Positions 1 through 7,438 are shown, counted from the stretch's first letter. The stretch: DNA of 11,493 nt from JBARRO01 sp049644265 (GCA_049644265.1 JBARRO010000165.1:1-11493); one strand, 5' to 3'. Program-made: numbers and translations. The notes: a model not told the origin generated them from the sequence alone.

Positions 1-186
1 GAGAAAGACAGTCTGCGCAACATCGGCGGCATCGTCAGTATCACCAATAATTCTCAGAGCAACGTTGTAAATTGGTTTCTGGTAGCGATCGACAAGAACC
101 TCGAAGGCTCTCCCGTTGCCTTCCAAGGTCTTCAGAACCAAACTATTGTCGTCTCGCTCATCCATAATTACAATGTGGAGGTGTAA
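1..186 (+). CDS. C-terminal end of an unrecognised protein (partial)
   Basis: The frame is open from the first base and ends with TAA at 184-186, leaving 61 residues of a protein that begins outside the window. The fragment is rich in beta-branched residues and Asn (IGGIVSITNNS, WFLVAIDKNLEG, TIVVSLIHNYNVEV), which suggests the end of a beta-sandwich domain. I do not recognise a family and assign no function. It converges with the minus-strand STAS gene, 74 bases away, so it is not part of the surface-fibre locus. Its codon use (GTC, CTC, ATC, AAC) looks like that of the neighbouring genes, which supports a real coding end. Confidence 0.6.
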   Translation, partial: EKDSLRNIGGIVSITNNSQSNVVNWFLVAIDKNLEGSPVAFQGLQNQTIVVSLIHNYNVEV

Positions 187-239
187 AAGTTGGAAAGAAT
201 GTAAGCCTTTTTGGCGGATAAAACAGTGCGACAGGCGGT

Positions 240-262
240 AGGGCTCAAAAACGGCCTTTTTT
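240..262 (+). terminator. Possible rho-independent terminator of the first gene
   Basis: Between the convergent genes, AGGGC (240-244) can pair with GCCTT (253-257) across a nine-base loop, with one G-T wobble. A run of T residues follows at 256-262. The position just after the + strand stop suits a terminator, but the stem is short and the T-run partly overlaps it. The T-run reaches into the stop codon of the STAS gene on the other strand. Confidence 0.35.
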
Positions 263-545
263 ACTCGATTTTGAAGATGAGGTCAAAACGTGCATAGCGA
301 AAGACATCCCTGATGTGGTTATTGAGATTGATGAGTTTGAGCTCATGACCGGACGTTTTGAGCCTCCGCTGAGCTGCAATAAGTACTCCCAGTCCGGCAC
401 TGGATATGTACTCCAGATCTTTGAAATTCACCACGGCAGAGGTTGTAACCTTGTCCAGCTCTCGGGTTGCCGTATCGGCCTGGGAGGCATCGAGCCGTCC
501 CTGCAGCAGAACTTCACCCGAGTCGGAAACCGTAATATTAAACAT
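261..545 (-). CDS. STAS-domain anti-sigma factor antagonist (RsbV/SpoIIAA type)
   Basis: This 94-residue single-domain protein has the STAS fold pattern: a beta strand with LLQGRLDAS (13-21), a VVNFKDLEYISSAGLGVL core (38-55) and a closing helix/strand VFRYARFDLIFKIE. Family members bind RsbW/SpoIIAB-type kinases when unphosphorylated and are switched off by phosphorylation of a serine in the (D/I)SSxGL motif, here Ser48/Ser49. I chose the ATG at 545 over an in-frame ATG at 569 because GGAG lies about eight bases upstream and the ATG overlaps the stop of the upstream kinase gene by eight bases (ATGTTTAA), a classic translational coupling. Target sigma factor or output is not encoded here. Confidence 0.85.
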   Translation of the reverse strand: MFNITVSDSGEVLLQGRLDASQADTATRELDKVTTSAVVNFKDLEYISSAGLGVLIAAQRRLKTSGHELKLINLNNHIRDVFRYARFDLIFKIE

Positions 546-1014
546 TTCGCTTCTCCAGGAATTGAACAAGCGTTATTGTGCTTTTCTGTTCGGTGTGCTC
601 GTATTCAAACTTATCCATCATTCTCTTTACAAGGTGAATGCCCAAGCCTCCGGGTCTTCGTTTTTCAAGGACTCCGTCCAGATTCAGTTCGGCCGTTTTG
701 GTCGGGTCGAACGGATGGGGCTCAAAATCGACGATCGACACCGTTAGCTTTTCGCTGTCCAGGGCCAGGGAAATCGTTATGTCTGTGGGACTGGTAGAAT
801 TATACTTGACGAGATTGGTGAATAATTCCTCCACGGCGAACTTCATATTGAACGCGACGGTCTCTCCAATCCTGTTCTGTTCGAAAAACACCATCAGGAA
901 ATCGAAGACTTCGTGCAGAGATTTTATCGAGCGCTTGAACGCTTTCTCTTCCAATTGTTCACCGGGCGGATGTGCCATAATATAAGGATTGGGGTCGGAG
1001 ATTTCAAAGCGCAC
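538..1014 (-). CDS. RsbW/SpoIIAB-like anti-sigma regulatory ATPase (serine kinase)
   Basis: The 158-residue product matches the HATPase_c_2 family used in partner switching. It has an N-box at 60-71 (AVEELFTNLVKY, Glu63 and Asn67), a G1-like strand at 94-104 (IVDFEPHPFDP) and a G2 loop at 120-130 (RPGGLGIHLVK). Such proteins phosphorylate a STAS antagonist and sequester a partner such as a sigma factor. The STAS gene directly follows with an eight-base overlap, so the two form a cognate pair. The G1 region lacks the usual glycine (DxG is replaced by FEP), so kinase activity may be altered. The start is uncertain: 1014 is GTG with no clear ribosome site, and ATG at 978 would also keep the whole domain. 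It follows the MFS gene by 35 bases. Confidence 0.85.
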   Translation of the reverse strand: MRFEISDPNPYIMAHPPGEQLEEKAFKRSIKSLHEVFDFLMVFFEQNRIGETVAFNMKFAVEELFTNLVKYNSTSPTDITISLALDSEKLTVSIVDFEPHPFDPTKTAELNLDGVLEKRRPGGLGIHLVKRMMDKFEYEHTEQKSTITLVQFLEKRNV

Positions 1015-1049
1015 AGAGCGGCATTCGGGGAATTCCCATTCTCAAGCCC

Positions 1050-2273
1050 TTACCTGTTCCCTCCCGCCAATTTCCCCGCCTCCGGGGATTTTCTGAGGCT
1101 TTTCATCGCCCACACTCCGATTGCGGGACCGATGGACAGGAAGGCGAACGCCCATTCCCAGCCAACCCGCAGGACAAGCCAGGGGATAAGGCGAATCGGC
1201 GCAAGGGTCAACAAAAACCCAAGACTTGTTTGAAGCGTAAGAGCCGTGCCAATGTATTCGGGCTGCGCGAGTTCCGATATGCATGCCGAAAATTGAGCAG
1301 AGTCTGCAACAACGGCGAAGCCCCAGACAATGCAGAGCGCTGTGACGGCAATGGGGCTCGCTCCGTACAGGAGCCCTGCAACAAATGCGCAGGATCCGCT
1401 TATCGCCATCGAAGCAATAGTCACGGTCGTTCTGCCTATTCGATCTGCCAGCGAACCTGCGAGCACACTGCCAACGCCGCCCGCAGCAATCACGACAAAC
1501 GATGCACCGCTCGCCCAACGCGAGTCGACCTGGCGTAGTTGAAAGCTTGAAACAAGAAAGATCGGGACCCAGGCCCACATCGCATAGAGCTCCCACATGT
1601 GTCCAAGGTACCCGAGGTTCGCCAGAGCCAGTTCTTTTCTTCCAAGAATCTGAAGCGAATATTTCCAGTTGAACTTTGGCAAAGGCGTGCGGAACGGGCC
1701 TTCACGAACATACCGCGCTGCAATGAATCCGCCCGCCAGGGCCAGAGCGCCGGAAAGATACAAGACGTGCCGCCATTCTTCCAAATTTCCCATGAGTGCA
1801 CTCAGGAAATGAGGGGCGGCAGACCCCACGGTCAGCGCACCCACGAGAAGCCCAATTCCCAGTCCCCGATCCTCCCTGGTCCACGTCGCCATAATTTTCA
1901 TACCGACCGGATACACGCCTGCAAGGAAAAGTCCAGTGAAAAACCGAAGTGGCAAGGCAAGAGTGACATCGTTGGCAAAGGCGGGGATGGCAGCCGTGAC
2001 GACAGAGGCGAGGATAGACGACGCTGCAAAGAGCGCATGTGCTGGAAGAAGGTCCGCCAGGTTGAATACGGAAGAAAGGAGTGTCCCGACCACAAAGCCG
2101 ACCTGAACGGACATCGTCAACCAGGCCTGATCGGACCCGCTGAGATGCCACTGCGAGACAAGGAGGGGAATGACAGAGGAGGCCGAGAACCAGACCGACA
2201 TTCCAAGAAGCTCCGCGACAGACAGGAGCGCCAACGTTCGCCACTTCCCCGCCGGGCTGCTGGCCTGATTCAT
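1050..2273 (-). CDS. Major facilitator superfamily transporter
   Basis: This 407-residue protein is hydrophobic throughout, with about twelve likely membrane helices in two halves. The first helix is around residues 14-38 (LALLSVAELLGMSVWF). The motif-A loop is clear in the second half (GSLADRIGRTTVTI, about 272-285) but degenerate in the first. The loop between the halves holds the basic, aromatic stretch PKFNWKYSLQILGRKE. MFS members move small solutes across the inner membrane by proton coupling or exchange; overall it resembles NarK/COG2223-type permeases, but the substrate cannot be read from sequence. An in-frame TGA directly precedes the ATG at 2273, which fixes the longest start; no good ribosome site is seen. 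It probably heads the group with the RsbW/STAS pair 35 bases downstream. Confidence 0.9.
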   Translation of the reverse strand: MNQASSPAGKWRTLALLSVAELLGMSVWFSASSVIPLLVSQWHLSGSDQAWLTMSVQVGFVVGTLLSSVFNLADLLPAHALFAASSILASVVTAAIPAFANDVTLALPLRFFTGLFLAGVYPVGMKIMATWTREDRGLGIGLLVGALTVGSAAPHFLSALMGNLEEWRHVLYLSGALALAGGFIAARYVREGPFRTPLPKFNWKYSLQILGRKELALANLGYLGHMWELYAMWAWVPIFLVSSFQLRQVDSRWASGASFVVIAAGGVGSVLAGSLADRIGRTTVTIASMAISGSCAFVAGLLYGASPIAVTALCIVWGFAVVADSAQFSACISELAQPEYIGTALTLQTSLGFLLTLAPIRLIPWLVLRVGWEWAFAFLSIGPAIGVWAMKSLRKSPEAGKLAGGNR

Positions 2274-2368
2274 TCAGAGAACGCGAACCCGCATGAAACA
2301 CGTAGCGATGAAGAACCCACACTTCTTCCCCGTCGGTTCTTGTCGTAGAAACCTGCGAACAATGTCGC

Positions 2369-2767
2369 CTATTCGGTGATGGTAAAGATGAACGAGGAAC
2401 GTCGGGAGTCGCGCAGTCTCATCCCTGCCTCCGAGAACGTTTGCTCCTGAAGAAGTTCTGGTTCGAAAGTGGCGGTCCGGAGTCTCGACAATGTTGAAGA
2501 ATCCCTGGCGGGGACCGTTGATGCGGGTTCTCTTCCTAATCCCGCCGTAACCTTGGTCGAGGTTATTGTCGAAGTCTGTACCTGAAGCGAGGGAGAACTT
2601 ACAGAGGAGAGGATCGTCTTTTGAAACACGACTGCTTTCGCAAAGGTCCGGTGAACTCCAAATGTTACTATCTGTCTCGCCGAGATCGACTGCCTTGCAT
2701 AACTCATCTGGCAGGTCACCGCTACCGTCAGGACAAGAACTGCCATAGGTGAAAGCAATCGCTTCAT
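2369..2767 (-). CDS. Small exported protein, possibly a diverged fibre subunit
   Basis: The 132-residue product starts with a convincing signal peptide (MKRLL then a Leu/Val-rich core, cleavage after MSYA about residue 24). The mature part begins RQSISARQIVTFGV, which resembles the ARQVLTLQV start of the 9016-8516 subunit, and ends SSFIFTITE, like the terminal strands of the other subunits. The middle is Ser/Thr/Arg-rich and lacks the shared K-I-T block, so it is either a specialised subunit or decaying. It starts ten bases after the stop of the 3269-2778 subunit and is surely co-transcribed with it. No ribosome site is obvious, so translational coupling is likely. I know no named family for it. 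Confidence 0.6.
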   Translation of the reverse strand: MKRLLSPMAVLVLTVAVTCQMSYARQSISARQIVTFGVHRTFAKAVVFQKTILSSVSSPSLQVQTSTITSTKVTAGLGREPASTVPARDSSTLSRLRTATFEPELLQEQTFSEAGMRLRDSRRSSFIFTITE

Positions 2768-2777
2768 GTAGGATTCG

Positions 2778-3269
2778 TTAGTTTGAAACGGTCAATGTGA
2801 CAACTCGTGTGGCGGACTCCAATTCAGGAGCATCAGCATTCGCTGCAAAGACGTAGCTGATCTGTTGATCCTTGTCGGTGACACGGCTGAGGCCGGAGAC
2901 AACCGTTACGGGAGAAAGTGCATCCGTCAGGTCGACGACGCCAGAGCTCAACGCTTTGCTGCTGGAGAGACTTACCATGAGCCTCGTGCCCGCGGGCATT
3001 TGCTCGTCAATCGACGCAACGATTTTCATGTTGTCGAGGTTCGTCGTGATGCTGTACGTTGTGTGGTTGTCGACAACGGGAGTAAGATCACCGCCGGGAA
3101 TTGCGTCAGTGATCACGAGCGGACTGGGATCGCCGGAGACGGAGATCTGGGTGATGGGTCGTACTTCGATAGTGACAAGCTGCGTGACGGAGGTCCCCTC
3201 TTGAGCCGATGCCATAGTTCCCGCGACTCCAAGCACAACCAGAATTCTCAATGCGGTACGGATTCTCAA
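2778..3269 (-). CDS. Secreted beta-sandwich subunit, paralogue of the first subunit
   Basis: This 163-residue protein has a signal peptide (MRIRTALRILVVLGVAGTMASA, cleavage near 22) and a Cys-free mature part. It aligns along its length with the 9592-9092 product: GDPSPLVIT versus GNPGALTIT, TYSITTNLDNMKIVASID versus TYSITQNYANTVKITAYTD, LSSSKALSSGVVDL versus LASSKGTSAGTVDI, YVFAANA versus YTFSANA, and a final TLTVSN versus TLTLTN. The two are close paralogues, likely subunits of the same surface structure or one structural and one tip/base form. The start is TTG, chosen because AGGAGG lies five bases upstream. A sigma-54-like promoter sits about 100 bases upstream, so it can be expressed apart from the usher operon. 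It is followed by the 2767-2369 gene. Confidence 0.85.
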   Translation of the reverse strand: MRIRTALRILVVLGVAGTMASAQEGTSVTQLVTIEVRPITQISVSGDPSPLVITDAIPGGDLTPVVDNHTTYSITTNLDNMKIVASIDEQMPAGTRLMVSLSSSKALSSGVVDLTDALSPVTVVSGLSRVTDKDQQISYVFAANADAPELESATRVVTLTVSN

Positions 3270-3274
3270 CGGCG

Positions 3275-3280
3275 CCTCCT
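3275..3280 (-). promoter_or_regulatory. Strong ribosome binding site deciding a TTG start
   Basis: AGGAGG on the minus strand is a full Shine-Dalgarno match placed five bases before TTG at 3269. It identifies the TTG as the true start of the subunit gene, although TTG is a weak start codon. Confidence 0.75.
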
Positions 3281-3331
3281 GAATTCAAAGTAACACAATG
3301 ATGTCATCCTTGTCAAGCTCATTTTCCAATT

Positions 3332-3364
3332 CCTGAGATTAGATCAAACTCTGTAATCCTCAGG
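3332..3364 (-). repeat. Inverted repeat next to the sigma-54-like promoter
   Basis: On the minus strand CCTGAGGATTA can pair with TAATCTCAGG, a ten-pair stem with one bulged base and a loop of about twelve. No T-run follows, so it does not look like a simple terminator of the usher gene. It straddles the transcript start predicted from the promoter at 3366-3381 (near 3355). That suits an operator or DNA-binding dyad more than an RNA hairpin. Confidence 0.45.
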
Positions 3365-3365
3365 C

Positions 3366-3381
3366 GTCAATTTGGGTGCCA
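3366..3381 (-). promoter_or_regulatory. Sigma-54-like promoter for the 3269 subunit operon
   Basis: The minus strand reads TGGCACCCAAATTGAC, matching the sigma-54 pattern TGGCAC-N5-TTGC in the -24 element and spacing but with A in place of the -12 C. The same deviation occurs in the two sites near 9666 and 9906. The predicted transcript start is near 3355, leaving a leader of about 86 bases before the TTG at 3269. The rest of 3270-3545 shows no supported gene, only this site and the inverted repeat. Confidence 0.55.
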
Positions 3382-3545
3382 CGAGAAAAGGAATTGACTC
3401 CGCTTGGGAACTGACGAATGGGCTGCAACTACACACTTTTGCGAAGCTATCTGGAAGGCAGACAACAGGAGGCGTGACGAATCTGTAGATTCTACAATAA
3501 GGAGGTGCGCCGATTGATCCGGGCCATGTGTTATCGGTAAGGAGG

Positions 3546-6500
3546 TTACTCGTACTGAAGTTGTTGAAGGTTTCGACACATCTCATTTGCCTCCTCGCGG
3601 GTCTTAAACACTCCCAACTGGATCCGATATCGGGTTCCCAGCTTGGATACTTTGGCAGAATGGATGGTCGCCTTGTGTCCGAACAACCTCTCGGCTTCCG
3701 CCGCGAGGCGTTCCGCTTTCTCTTTTGTCGTCCATGATGAAAATTGCAGGACAAATCCTGACCCTCGAGGAGCGGCGAACACGATACATGGCGCCGGGGA
3801 CGGTTCGGGCTTCTTCACCTCAGGCTTGCGTTCTTCCTTTTTTTGCTCCTGGATAATCGTTCCTTCCTGAATGATTCGAATGATTCTCTTTCTTGGAAGA
3901 ACCTTCATCAGGATTTCTGCTTTGGAACCGGGTTTAAGGTCAAATTCAGCAGACTCATTTTCGACGTAATGATATTCAGGGATATTACCGCCTACGACCC
4001 TGACGGTCCAGTGCCCGGGTCGAAGATCCGTAAACAAAAACCTTCCCCTGCTGTCGGATACGCGTCGGAGGATTTCCCGACCGCTCGAAAGTTCAAGGAA
4101 AACTCCCGGCTGGCCGCTCAACTCGATCATTTCGGGACGGCTCGAATCCCCGAGCCCCTGTTCCTTTGATCCATAGAGCTGCATCGTTCCTGTGATCGTC
4201 GAACTGCGAAGGACGTTGAGCTCGATGTGCCCTTCCTCCCCGCCGCGAATCTCGATTTGCGTCGGAAGGAGTTGCCCGGTAATCCGGTCGAGACCGATGC
4301 TTGCCTTGTCCACATTGAGGTACGCAGTGCCTGGCTGCAGCGCCGGGAACAAGAATTCCCCGCTCCGATCCGTAATAGCCGCAGATCCGGCTGCATTCAC
4401 CAACACGTTTTCGACTCCCTTCCCTTCTTCGTCCACGACGACGCCCCGGAGTTGCCCGACGGCAGTAATTCTCTTCAAGGGGATGGCGATCGGAATCGCG
4501 TATTCAAGGGCAAATGCCGTCTCCCGGGTTGCGATGCGATCCACGTCGAAGGCGGATGAGATCACACTCCGGCGTCCACGGAGAATGATCCGATGCTGAA
4601 ACGGAAAGATGTGATCGAGGGAGAATTCCAGAAGAGTGTACGTTTGATTCGTTGAAGCATTCAAACGGCTCCCGTACAAATTCACCTGGAACTGTGTTGC
4701 CTGACCGAGGAGGATCCATCCCGAAAGGCTGGCGGAGAGTCTTTCCTGCTGTTCGTCCGTGAGGATGTTTCTGTCCGACGAATATTCGAACGAGGTGCTG
4801 TAGCTTTGCGTTGCCACCGGCTTCAGACTCGTGAAGAGTGCGACTCTTTTGAAAGGATAGCTTTTGGAATTATCCAGGAGTCGGTTTTGGGCAGCTCCAA
4901 CGTCGAAATTTGCGTAGACGTTCACTCCCACAATGTCCTGCCCGACTCGCACCTGGACCGCATCCTCCAGGTTTCGGTATTTTGGGGAGGGCAGCATGTC
5001 CTCCTGACTTGTTTGTCTGTAATAGACCGCCAGAAAATCCGAATAATTGGCTCCGACACGATAGAACCGATCGTAAGGAGCCGTATTCAACAGACTGTCT
5101 CGCCCCAGGTTTCGGTCTTCAATTCTGGCAAAAGCTTCCATTTTCACATTCTTCAAAGGCTCGACGTTGAAACCGACGGACTTGAAATTCACATCCTTAT
5201 AGTACCCTGAAAAATTGGTTCCCGCCTGGACATAGCGGAGGTCGTAGTTCATCCCCTCTCTCCTCCCACTTAGTCGGATCCCATAAGCGTTGTCCTGTAT
5301 TCCTCCCCGGGATCCAAGACCGTACTCAAGGTCCAGGTCCATTCCCCCCAGCGGCCGGGAGAGACTTCGGAGCGTTACCACATCGCCCTGAACCAGATCC
5401 TGTTTTCTGAGGTAGTTCAGGCCCACTTCCATTCCTTCCTGCGGCTGATAGGTCACGAATCCCGCAGTTTGCTTCTGTGCAGGCTCATAATACCTGGTTT
5501 GATTGTAGTATCCACCGACAAGGAAATCACCCACCCCCGCTCTACCGCCAACACCAAATCCGTAGCGCCCGAGCTCCGTTAACGGAGAGAGCGAGTAACT
5601 GCCATCACCGGCAAAAACCTCGTAGCGCCCCGATTTGTAATTTATCCTGTATTCGTCGCGTTCGCCCAGAACAGATTTCGATTGTGTTTCGGGACCGCGA
5701 AAGAGAAACTCCAGTCTGTCCGTTCGTTCCTCCGTTGTGCTCCCCGACCCGAAGACTTCAACCTGGGAAGAATTCCGTCCTTCCTGCGTAAGTCCGCGGA
5801 GACGCAGGTACACCGGGAGTTCGTGGAACACGACGTCCTGCTTTGTCGACTGAGATACAATCTCGACGACGCTCGACGCACGAACAAAGATGGTAGAATC
5901 GTCGGACGATTTTGCGTACAGCTCGACAGAATTGTCCACCTTTGCCTCCAGCACCTCCGTCTCCACCTTCAATACCAGGGCCCGGGCTTCGCCGGGCGCA
6001 AGCTTCACGAGAAGCGAGTCGAGATGTGTGGGGAGTTCGGGATTGATGCGGACAGCGAGCTGAACCTCCGTGACCGTGTTTCCCCGATTTGTCAGCAAGT
6101 AGGAGATCTCGTAGGGGCTTCCCGCCACAACAAAACGGGGAGCTTCAAGAAGAGTCAGAGCGAGCTTGTAGACAGGAGCAACAACAACCAGGAGCGAGGC
6201 GTCGGCTGAATGCGGAGAAGCGGACCGATCCCGAATCCGGTAGTGAATGTTGTATTCGCCGGGTCCGGTCTCGAGCGGTATTGCGACGGACAGAAGACGC
6301 GCGTCCGCCTGCCCGGCGTCCAGGTCGAATTGGGATTCCCGCGTGATGGTTCGCCAACCCGTCGGAAGGACGAGTTCGACATCGTACGATTGCTTATCCT
6401 GTGTCGTGTTAACGACACGAAATGCCGTGGCAAGGATCGACCCCGGGGAAGCAGTAATACGGGCGGGACCCGAAGGCCGGACGTCGACACCTTCCTGCCG

Positions 6501-6638
6501 GGCGGAGACAACTGCCATCGGAAGCGCCCAAAACGCAAACAGAAAAAAAAATATCCGGCCACGTTTGGCCGGATGATATTTCAGCAGGAAATTCAATGTT
6601 TGTTCAGAATTTGAGTGTATACTGCGCACCGAAGACAT
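3546..6638 (-). CDS. Usher-like outer-membrane barrel protein with SPOR domain
   Basis: About 1030 residues. Counting from an ATG at 6653 (the upper limit), I see: a late signal peptide with basic n-region AKRGR and core IFFFLFAFWALPMAVVSA (about 29-51); two NEW3/Ig-like domains (55-155 and 160-268); a long region of alternating aromatic beta strands (275-725) typical of an outer-membrane barrel, including FAGDGSYSLSPLTELGRYGFGVGG; two carboxypeptidase-regulatory-like domains (735-810 and 815-920, GVVVDEEGKGVENVLV, TDRSGEFLFPALQPG); a Lys/Pro/Glu linker (930-955); and a SPOR domain (960-1032). Adjacent chaperone and subunit genes argue for an usher-like export pore; the SPOR domain would tie it to peptidoglycan. 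The start is uncertain: ATG 6638 has GGAG only three bases away, ATG 6653 has none, and TTG 6596 would follow the chaperone stop. It overlaps the chaperone gene in another frame. Confidence 0.8.
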   Translation of the reverse strand: MSSVRSIHSNSEQTLNFLLKYHPAKRGRIFFFLFAFWALPMAVVSARQEGVDVRPSGPARITASPGSILATAFRVVNTTQDKQSYDVELVLPTGWRTITRESQFDLDAGQADARLLSVAIPLETGPGEYNIHYRIRDRSASPHSADASLLVVVAPVYKLALTLLEAPRFVVAGSPYEISYLLTNRGNTVTEVQLAVRINPELPTHLDSLLVKLAPGEARALVLKVETEVLEAKVDNSVELYAKSSDDSTIFVRASSVVEIVSQSTKQDVVFHELPVYLRLRGLTQEGRNSSQVEVFGSGSTTEERTDRLEFLFRGPETQSKSVLGERDEYRINYKSGRYEVFAGDGSYSLSPLTELGRYGFGVGGRAGVGDFLVGGYYNQTRYYEPAQKQTAGFVTYQPQEGMEVGLNYLRKQDLVQGDVVTLRSLSRPLGGMDLDLEYGLGSRGGIQDNAYGIRLSGRREGMNYDLRYVQAGTNFSGYYKDVNFKSVGFNVEPLKNVKMEAFARIEDRNLGRDSLLNTAPYDRFYRVGANYSDFLAVYYRQTSQEDMLPSPKYRNLEDAVQVRVGQDIVGVNVYANFDVGAAQNRLLDNSKSYPFKRVALFTSLKPVATQSYSTSFEYSSDRNILTDEQQERLSASLSGWILLGQATQFQVNLYGSRLNASTNQTYTLLEFSLDHIFPFQHRIILRGRRSVISSAFDVDRIATRETAFALEYAIPIAIPLKRITAVGQLRGVVVDEEGKGVENVLVNAAGSAAITDRSGEFLFPALQPGTAYLNVDKASIGLDRITGQLLPTQIEIRGGEEGHIELNVLRSSTITGTMQLYGSKEQGLGDSSRPEMIELSGQPGVFLELSSGREILRRVSDSRGRFLFTDLRPGHWTVRVVGGNIPEYHYVENESAEFDLKPGSKAEILMKVLPRKRIIRIIQEGTIIQEQKKEERKPEVKKPEPSPAPCIVFAAPRGSGFVLQFSSWTTKEKAERLAAEAERLFGHKATIHSAKVSKLGTRYRIQLGVFKTREEANEMCRNLQQLQYE
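6543..6574 (-). terminator. Terminator-like hairpin plus T9 inside the usher signal-peptide coding region
   Basis: On the minus strand ATCCGGCC (6574-6567) and GGCCGGAT (6560-6553) form a perfect eight-pair GC-rich stem with a six-base loop. One A and nine T residues (6551-6543) follow. This has every feature of a rho-independent terminator and lies just after the chaperone stop at 6604. Yet the usher reading frame runs through it: the stem encodes part of the basic n-region and the T-run encodes three Phe of the signal-peptide core. It could be an attenuator lowering usher expression, or a slippage tract. Confidence 0.7.
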
Positions 6639-7428
6639 CGTCTCCGCCGGCATCGACTACGACCAGCGCTTTATAGATTCCCTTTTCAACGCTCGTAAGG
6701 TCGATCGACTGCCGCACCGAGGTGCCCGGATAGATTCTCGATTTTACGCCGTAGTACTTTCCCTTTGAAATGCCCTGCTCGTTGAACAGCTCGACGTACA
6801 CGTCGGGCCTCATACCAATCTCGCCTGTATTCTCAATGTCAACCTGAAGAATCCGTTTCCCATCCTCCTGCATCACAAGGTTCTTCCCGACAAAATCAAT
6901 TTTCCGTGTACCAGTATTGGCGATCGACGTGGCAATCTGGATCCCGTACCTGATCGTCTGCATGATTCCCATCTGCGCTTTCGAGGAATCCTTCCGGGGG
7001 AGCGAGGATTCGGCCGAACCCTTCTGTATTCCCTCAACCATGAGCATACTCCAGTAGGTGCCAATCATCTTCTTCGCGTCTGCCTCTTTTGGCACCGTGA
7101 CCGTGTAGTTGACTGCCATCGTTCCCATGGGAGGAAGAGTGAGGAACGCAGGGCTATAGGAAACCCACTTTGCATTGGACCGCTGATTCGAGCCGGGTTC
7201 TCCGTAGTTGTTCGTCCCGCTGAAGTGAAACAGATAATCTGTCTGGTATATTTTCGCTTCCTGAGACTCGTTGGTGTCGTTCCGGACAACAATGACGCCG
7301 CTATAGGATTCGCCGGGCTTTGCGGTTCTATCCTGGCTGAGCTCTCCGATCACGGAAACCTGAGCGTCGGCGCGGGGCAGGAACAAAACAACGGTTGCAA
7401 GGATAACCACGAGCAGGAAGTTTTTCAT
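6604..7428 (-). CDS. Periplasmic pilus-assembly-type chaperone (PapD/DUF916-like)
   Basis: 274 residues with a signal peptide (MKNFLLVVILATVVLFLPRADA). The mature protein shows two Ig-like domains. The first has PGESYSGVIVVRNDTNES (about 37-54), WVSYSPAFLTLPPMGTMAVNYTVTVP (88-113) and RYGIQIATSI (160-169), the layout of PapD-type chaperones and of the DUF916 domain of WxL-associated proteins. The second (about 176-274) has ENTGEIGMRPDVYVELFNEQG and ends in a strand, YTLKF. Its likely role is to hold the small subunits in the periplasm and pass them to the usher-like protein. ATG 7428 is chosen over a TTG at 7449 because AAGGAA precedes it by six bases. It lies ten bases after the upstream subunit and its end overlaps the usher frame. 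Confidence 0.75.
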   Translation of the reverse strand: MKNFLLVVILATVVLFLPRADAQVSVIGELSQDRTAKPGESYSGVIVVRNDTNESQEAKIYQTDYLFHFSGTNNYGEPGSNQRSNAKWVSYSPAFLTLPPMGTMAVNYTVTVPKEADAKKMIGTYWSMLMVEGIQKGSAESSLPRKDSSKAQMGIMQTIRYGIQIATSIANTGTRKIDFVGKNLVMQEDGKRILQVDIENTGEIGMRPDVYVELFNEQGISKGKYYGVKSRIYPGTSVRQSIDLTSVEKGIYKALVVVDAGGDDVFGAQYTLKF

Positions 7429-7438
7429 GGGGGATTCC

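Noticed and set aside
315..797. Plus-strand open frames of 160 and 113 codons opposite the STAS and RsbW-like genes
   Set aside because: They are antisense shadows with no recognisable domain, and both genes on the minus strand have intact family motifs.
1236..1251. Another sigma-54-like match, TGGCACGGCTCTTACG on the minus strand
   Set aside because: It is inside the MFS coding region and lacks the essential G of the -12 element.
2311..2341. AAGAACC / GGTTCTT inverted repeat between the 2767-2369 gene and the MFS gene
   Set aside because: The loop is 17 bases and no T-run follows on either strand, so I do not call it a terminator.
1599..2348. A 249-codon open frame on the + strand
   Set aside because: It lies wholly opposite the MFS gene, its product is a charged low-complexity string with no domain, and the MFS frame has clear membrane helices and motif A.
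3342..3352. Minus strand AGAGTTTGATC, identical to the start of the common 16S rRNA primer site
   Set aside because: Only eleven bases match plus a nearby CTCAG. Nothing else of 16S follows, and it forms the loop of the local inverted repeat, so it is chance.
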